Below, piece after piece: positions 6,994-10,060 of a stretch of DNA of 10,060 bases. The stretch lies in the NCBI GenBank assembly GCA_903930095.1, contig CAIYXE010000027.1:1-10060 (forward strand), in the 5' to 3' direction. The notes below the pieces were generated by a model. It ran no database searches. It was not told where the DNA came from and saw nothing but the letters and a program-made list of their open reading frames with translations. Source of the stretch: an uncultured Hyphomicrobiales bacterium (GTDB lineage: Bacteria > Pseudomonadota > Alphaproteobacteria > Rhizobiales > Aestuariivirgaceae). How positions within the stretch are numbered: position 1 is the first letter of the stretch; each line of letters begins with the position of its first letter. A program made the position numbers and the translations under genes.

Positions 6994-7922
6994 CACGCCC
7001 CCAGGCAGTGGAGCAGGATGCTCTTCTGGATATGAAGGCGGTTTTCCGCCTCGTCGAGGATCAGGGAGTTGGGTCCATCCATCACCTCGTCCGTCACTTC
7101 CTCGCCGCGGTGCGCGGGCAGGCAGTGCATGAACTTGGCGTTTGGCCGGGCCAGCGCCATCAGGCGCTCGTTCACCTGGTAGGGCTTCAGCAGGTTGTGC
7201 CGGCTCTCGCCATCGGTGTCATGCATGGACACCCAGGCATCGGTGATCACGCAATGCGAACCGTCGACCGCCTCTTCGGGCGACTGCATCAGGCTCACGT
7301 CAGCGCCCTGCGCCCTGGCCCAGGCCATGAGTTCGGGGGCGGGGGCAAGCTGCTCCGGTGCGCCGATCCTGAGCTTGCCGCCCAGGCGGCCCACGGCATG
7401 GATCCATGAGGCGGCGACAGTGTAGCCATCGCCCACCCAGCTCACGGTAAGGTCCTTGAGGGGTGCCACATGCTCCTCCAGGGTCATCACGTCGGCCATG
7501 ACCTGGCAGGGGTGGGAGAGGTTGGTGAGGCCGTTGATGACCGGAACGGTGGCGGCAGCGGCCAGTTCCGTGAGGTTCGAATGGCGCGCCGCGCGGATCA
7601 TGATGGCATCGACATAGCGCGAGAGCACACGTGCCGTGTCGGCGATGGTCTCGCCGCGGCCGAGCTGCATGTCGGCGGCGGTGAGCACCAGCGTCTGCCC
7701 GCCCAGCTGGCGCATGCCGACTTCGAAGGATACGCGCGTCCTGGTGGAGGGCCGCTCGAAGATCAGCGCCAGCATGCGGCCCTTCAACGGCTCGTCCTTT
7801 TCCAGCAAGCCCTTGGGCAGGCCGCGGCGCGCGTCCTTCATGGCGCGCGCCCTGGACAATATGCCGTTCAGCGTTGCCGCGTCGAAATCGGAGATATCAA
7901 GAAAATGCTTCGGAGCCGCCAT
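6993..7922 (-). CDS. argF: Ornithine carbamoyltransferase (with unusual ornithine-site residue)
   Basis: This cytoplasmic enzyme joins carbamoyl phosphate and ornithine to give citrulline, the sixth step of arginine synthesis. The 309-residue length from the ATG at 7922 (GAGG ribosome-binding site 8 bases upstream) is normal, so the 15-residue longer in-frame start at 7967, inside argD, is not used. Carbamoyl-phosphate motif STRTR is at 59-63, HPCQ at 137-140, the ornithine-side DAWVSM at 228-233, and HCLP with the catalytic Cys at 266-269. The segment that normally reads GDGNN reads GDGYT (164-168). The second Asn, which contacts ornithine in characterised enzymes, is therefore Thr here (T168). 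It follows argD after 10 bases and its TGA touches the hslO start. Because it sits next to argD, an anabolic role is most likely; a relaxed or changed amino-acid substrate is possible. Confidence 0.93.
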   Translation of the reverse strand: MAAPKHFLDISDFDAATLNGILSRARAMKDARRGLPKGLLEKDEPLKGRMLALIFERPSTRTRVSFEVGMRQLGGQTLVLTAADMQLGRGETIADTARVLSRYVDAIMIRAARHSNLTELAAAATVPVINGLTNLSHPCQVMADVMTLEEHVAPLKDLTVSWVGDGYTVAASWIHAVGRLGGKLRIGAPEQLAPAPELMAWARAQGADVSLMQSPEEAVDGSHCVITDAWVSMHDTDGESRHNLLKPYQVNERLMALARPNAKFMHCLPAHRGEEVTDEVMDGPNSLILDEAENRLHIQKSILLHCLGA

Positions 7923-7932
7923 GATCTGGTCC

Positions 7933-9114
7933 TCAGGCCGCCTGCGCTTCAAGTGCGCGGGCTGCACGGTCGAGCTTGTCGACCGCCTCCGCGATGTCGG
8001 CGTCGGTCACGATCAGGGGCGGCAGCAGGCGCAGAACATTATCGCCCGCGCCAATGGTGAGAAGATGCTGGTCGAGGGCTGCGGCCTGAAGAGCGGTATT
8101 GGGCACCTTGCACTTGATGCCGACCATCAGCCCCGCGCCGCGAACATCCTCGATGATGGTGGGGTGCTGGTCCTTCAGCGCGGCGAGCTTCTGCTTCAAT
8201 GTCAGGGCGCGCTGCTGCACGCTCTCGAGAAAGCCCGGCGCCAGCACCACGTCGAGCACGGCGTTGCCCACCGCGGTTGCCAGCGGATTGCCGCCGAAGG
8301 TGGAACCATGCGTTCCCGCCGTCATGCCGGAGGCGGCCTTTTCGGTGGCAAGGCAAGCGCCCAGCGGAAAGCCACCGCCGATGCCCTTGGCAATCGCCAT
8401 GATGTCAGGCGCAACACCCGCCCATTCATGCGCAAAGAGCTTGCCGGTGCGGCCGATGCCGCACTGGACCTCATCGAAGATCAGCAGCAGGCCATGGGCA
8501 TCGCACAGCTCGCGCAGGCCCTTCAGGCACTGCGGCGGCACCGGGCGGATGCCGCCCTCGCCCTGCACAGGTTCGATCAGGATGCCAGCCGTCTCAGGGC
8601 CAATCGCGGCCTTCAATGCGTCATGATCGCCGAAGGGCACCTGGTCGAAGCCTTCGACCTTGGGGCCGAAGCCCTCGAGATATTTCGCCTGGCCGCCCGC
8701 CGCGATGGTGGCAAGTGTCCGCCCATGGAACGCGCCTTCGAAGGTGATGAGGCGATACTTCTCCGGGTGGCCATTGGCAGAATGATACTTCCGCGCCATC
8801 TTGATCGCGCATTCGAGCGCCTCAGCACCGGAGTTGGTGAAGAACACCGTGTCGGCAAAGCTGTGTTCGATCAGCTGCAGCGCCAGCTTTTCCTGGCCCG
8901 GCATCTGATAAACATTCGAGGTGTGCCACACCTTGTTGGCCTGAGTGATGAGCGCCTGAAGAAGATGCGGGTGGCGATGGCCGCAGCTGGTCACCGCCAC
9001 GCCGGCGCCGAAATCGAGATAGGCTTCCCCTTCCGGTGTGAACAATCGCGCGCCCTCGCCCCGCTCGAAAGAGACCTTCGCTCTGGCATAAGTGGGAAGA
9101 ACGGGCGTGATCAT
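7933..9114 (-). CDS. argD: Acetylornithine aminotransferase
   Basis: This PLP-dependent class III aminotransferase transfers the amino group of glutamate to N-acetylglutamate semialdehyde in arginine synthesis. Many family members also serve as succinyldiaminopimelate transaminase in lysine synthesis. The product has 393 residues. NSGAEA (94-99) and FHGRT (129-133) help bind the cofactor phosphate and ring. [11 protein letters not shown] (214-224) holds the Asp that pairs with the pyridine nitrogen, and K243 in [10 protein letters not shown] is the Schiff-base lysine. [11 protein letters not shown] (267-277) is also conserved. The start at 9114 has AGGA 8 bases upstream and yields the usual [12 protein letters not shown]-terminus. 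The frame is open a further 65 codons to 9309, but that stretch covers the promoter and leader hairpin. It is the first gene of the argD-argF-hslO operon. Confidence 0.96.
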   Translation of the reverse strand: MITPVLPTYARAKVSFERGEGARLFTPEGEAYLDFGAGVAVTSCGHRHPHLLQALITQANKVWHTSNVYQMPGQEKLALQLIEHSFADTVFFTNSGAEALECAIKMARKYHSANGHPEKYRLITFEGAFHGRTLATIAAGGQAKYLEGFGPKVEGFDQVPFGDHDALKAAIGPETAGILIEPVQGEGGIRPVPPQCLKGLRELCDAHGLLLIFDEVQCGIGRTGKLFAHEWAGVAPDIMAIAKGIGGGFPLGACLATEKAASGMTAGTHGSTFGGNPLATAVGNAVLDVVLAPGFLESVQQRALTLKQKLAALKDQHPTIIEDVRGAGLMVGIKCKVPNTALQAAALDQHLLTIGAGDNVLRLLPPLIVTDADIAEAVDKLDRAARALEAQAA

Positions 9115-9142
9115 GGCGGAATCCTGGGCTGTCGAAATCAAA

Positions 9143-9171
9143 AGGCGCCCGCCGTTGAATGGTGGGCGCCT
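9143..9171 (-). terminator. Leader hairpin of argD, attenuator-like
   Basis: In the minus-strand transcript, AGGCGCCC and GGGCGCCT form an 8-bp perfect stem. It can be extended by two more pairs past an A-C mismatch, leaving a 7-base loop (ATTCAAC). It is followed by TTTTGATTT. It starts about six bases after the predicted argD transcription start and ends about 28 bases before the start codon. The shape fits an intrinsic terminator or attenuator inside the leader, or a structure that protects the 5' end. No leader peptide is visible between promoter and hairpin. Confidence 0.5.
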
Positions 9172-9183
9172 CGGAGGAAAAAC

Positions 9184-9212
9184 CTTATAATTCCAAGGCC
9201 GCGCACGGTCAA
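9184..9212 (-). promoter_or_regulatory. Predicted sigma70-type promoter of argD-argF-hslO
   Basis: On the minus strand, TTGACC (9212-9207) and TATAAG (9189-9184) are separated by exactly 17 bases. They match the sigma70 consensus well (5 of 6 at -35, 5 of 6 at -10). Transcription would start near 9177, giving a leader of about 63 bases. This is the only good promoter match seen for the operon. Confidence 0.65.
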
Positions 9213-9263
9213 TCACGGCTTGGGGGCCAGATTGATTCACGCGATCCCGGCCCTGATTCACGG

Positions 9264-9272
9264 TTGTCCACA
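9264..9272 (+). promoter_or_regulatory. DnaA-box-like sequence
   Basis: TTGTCCACA differs by one base from the DnaA consensus TTATNCACA. It lies between two GANTC sites, about 277 bases before the gcrA start. In Caulobacter DnaA is known to activate gcrA, which makes the position suggestive. A single box with one mismatch in a GC-rich genome could also be chance. Confidence 0.4.
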
Positions 9273-9313
9273 CTGAGTCAAAACAGCGCATGGACCACCG
9301 ATTCGTCACGCTG

Positions 9314-9332
9314 GTAAGGTTTCATTAACCAT
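9314..9332 (+). promoter_or_regulatory. Predicted CtrA box upstream of gcrA
   Basis: GTAA-N7-TTAACCAT matches the CtrA consensus TTAA-N7-TTAAC at all positions but one (G for T in the first half-site). The extended TTAACCAT half is typical of alphaproteobacterial CtrA sites. It lies 217 bases upstream of the gcrA start codon, inside the GANTC cluster. In Caulobacter CtrA represses gcrA, so a conserved regulatory loop is plausible here. Confidence 0.55.
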
Positions 9333-9548
9333 GCGGCAGGGTCTGGAAACTGGGGAAAACAGGTCCGATTCCAGCGCCAAAGGTTGCGGGTGAGTTACCG
9401 CGTATTGTAGTGATGTGGCGTCAGGCTACGAGATGTAGCGCTTAACTGTCAGTTTTGTTGTCGAACGCGCTGGAACGGATCTGGGTCCGGCGAGGCATGA
9501 GGGATTCCGTTGTTGCACGAGCAGGAAATCAATCTTGGAGGGGCGAAA

Positions 9549-10060
9549 TTGTCCTGGACAGACGAGCGCGTCGAACTCTTGAAGAAGCTCTGGACGGAAG
9601 GGCTGAGCGCCAGCCAGATCGCCGGACGGCTCGGCTCCGGCGTGACCCGCAATGCCGTGATCGGCAAGGTGCACCGCCTCAACCTGTCGGGCCGCGTGCA
9701 GCAGCAGCGCAGCGCCCAGCCGAGGGCGCCCCGCAAGCAGCGTGAGCCGAGCCTCGCCCCGCGTGCGGGCGGCAGCATGCCGAGCATGCCCACTGCCGGC
9801 AACAACGCGCTGAAGCCGATGATGCGGGCCGAGGTCCATGTCCGGCCTGCCGCCATCCCCGAACCGCAGCCCTTGCGCTTGGTCGATCTTCCGCAGGACG
9901 GCCGGGTGACGATCCTTCACCTCTCCGACAAGACCTGCAAATGGCCGATCGGCGACCCGGGCAGCGAGGAGTTCTGCTTCTGCGGTCATGGCCCCCGTGA
10001 AGGCTCGCCCTACTGCGAGTATCATGCCCGGCTCGCCTACCAGCCGATGCAGGACCGGCG
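9549..10060 (+). CDS. gcrA: GcrA cell cycle regulator (3' end just outside window)
   Basis: GcrA is a transcription regulator that binds RNA polymerase holoenzyme through sigma70 and stimulates promoters carrying methylated GANTC sites. The N-terminal domain SWTDERVELLKKLWTEGLS (2-20) and the helix-turn-helix-like SQIAGRLG ... TRNAVIGKVHRLNLSGR (22-49) are classic. A basic, Pro-rich linker follows (about 50-110). The C-terminal sigma-interacting domain has TCKWPIGDPGSEEFCFCGHG (129-148) and CEYHARLAYQP (156-166), with C130, C143, C145, C156 and H159. The start is TTG, preceded by GGAGGGG at 5 bases; the upstream ATG at 9496 is in another frame. 170 codons are present, close to the length of Caulobacter GcrA, so only a few residues should be missing. 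It is divergent from argD. Confidence 0.96.
   Translation, partial: MSWTDERVELLKKLWTEGLSASQIAGRLGSGVTRNAVIGKVHRLNLSGRVQQQRSAQPRAPRKQREPSLAPRAGGSMPSMPTAGNNALKPMMRAEVHVRPAAIPEPQPLRLVDLPQDGRVTILHLSDKTCKWPIGDPGSEEFCFCGHGPREGSPYCEYHARLAYQPMQDR

Larger units (their letters stand above)
9115..9548. promoter_or_regulatory. Divergent argD/gcrA regulatory region with seven GANTC sites
   Basis: This 434-base region between two divergent start codons holds seven GANTC sequences, the target of the alphaproteobacterial methylase CcrM. They lie at 9119-9123, 9234-9238, 9255-9259, 9275-9279, 9300-9304, 9367-9371 and 9503-9507. By eye only about a dozen occur in the other 9.6 kb. The four middle sites are spaced 21, 20 and 25 bases apart, and two lie in a repeated TGATTCACG. 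A CtrA box and a DnaA-like box are listed separately. The gcrA promoter itself was not pinned down; TTGTAG (9405) with TACGAG (9427) is a weak candidate. No gene is apparent inside. Confidence 0.75.

Noticed and set aside
7636..9276. A 546-codon open frame on the plus strand opposite argF and argD
   Set aside because: It is antisense to two well-supported enzymes, has no recognisable motif, and runs into the argD promoter. It is a shadow of GC-rich coding sequence.
9115..9309. A 65-residue N-terminal extension of argD
   Set aside because: The frame is open, but the stretch covers the predicted promoter, the leader hairpin and GANTC sites. The family normally starts at [11 protein letters not shown], which has its own ribosome-binding site.
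9442..9456. A second CtrA-like site, TTAA-N7-TTTT, nearer to gcrA
   Set aside because: The second half-site has two mismatches, and TTAA alone is too common to rely on.
9426..10025. A 199-codon minus-strand frame opposite gcrA
   Set aside because: gcrA on the plus strand has both diagnostic domains; this frame has none and ends in the regulatory region.

Overview
The window is GC-rich, densely packed chromosomal DNA from an alphaproteobacterium, most likely a member of Hyphomicrobiales (Rhizobiales) or a close relative. The main evidence is a gcrA gene, a cell-cycle regulator essentially confined to Alphaproteobacteria, which lies divergently from an argD-argF-hslO gene string. GANTC (CcrM methylation) sites are clustered in the region between gcrA and argD. 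I see no mobile element, CRISPR array, rRNA or tRNA.

Layout. Positions 1-5769, all on the minus strand, hold a peptide/nickel-type (PepT family) ABC importer. In transcription order it consists of a Tat-exported solute-binding protein (4174-5769), a perfect-stem intrinsic terminator (4110-4140), a paralogous Tat-exported solute-binding protein (2314-3921), a strong intercistronic hairpin (2258-2289), two inner-membrane permeases (1144-2115 and 245-1147), and the first 85 codons of an ATPase (1-255) that runs off the window. The permease and ATPase genes overlap by 4 and 11 bases and are probably translationally coupled. Positions 5770-6045 are a non-coding spacer.

Positions 6046-9114, also minus strand, are a compact operon argD-argF-hslO. 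It encodes two arginine-biosynthesis enzymes followed by the redox-regulated chaperone Hsp33. A good sigma70-type promoter (TTGACC-N17-TATAAG) precedes argD, and the short leader carries a GC-rich hairpin followed by a T-rich stretch. ArgF keeps its carbamoyl-phosphate and HCLP motifs, but the usual Asn-Asn of the GDGNN segment reads Tyr-Thr.

Positions 9115-9548 are a 434-base divergent intergenic region. It holds seven GANTC sites, against about a dozen by eye in all the rest of the window. It also holds a near-consensus CtrA box and a DnaA-like box. gcrA (9549 to the window end, plus strand) begins with TTG behind a strong ribosome-binding site. The arrangement suggests that gcrA, and perhaps argD, are wired into the CtrA/DnaA/GcrA/CcrM cell-cycle circuit. 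This intergenic region is the most interesting part of the window. The remainder is well-known gene families, and I do not see a clearly new system.
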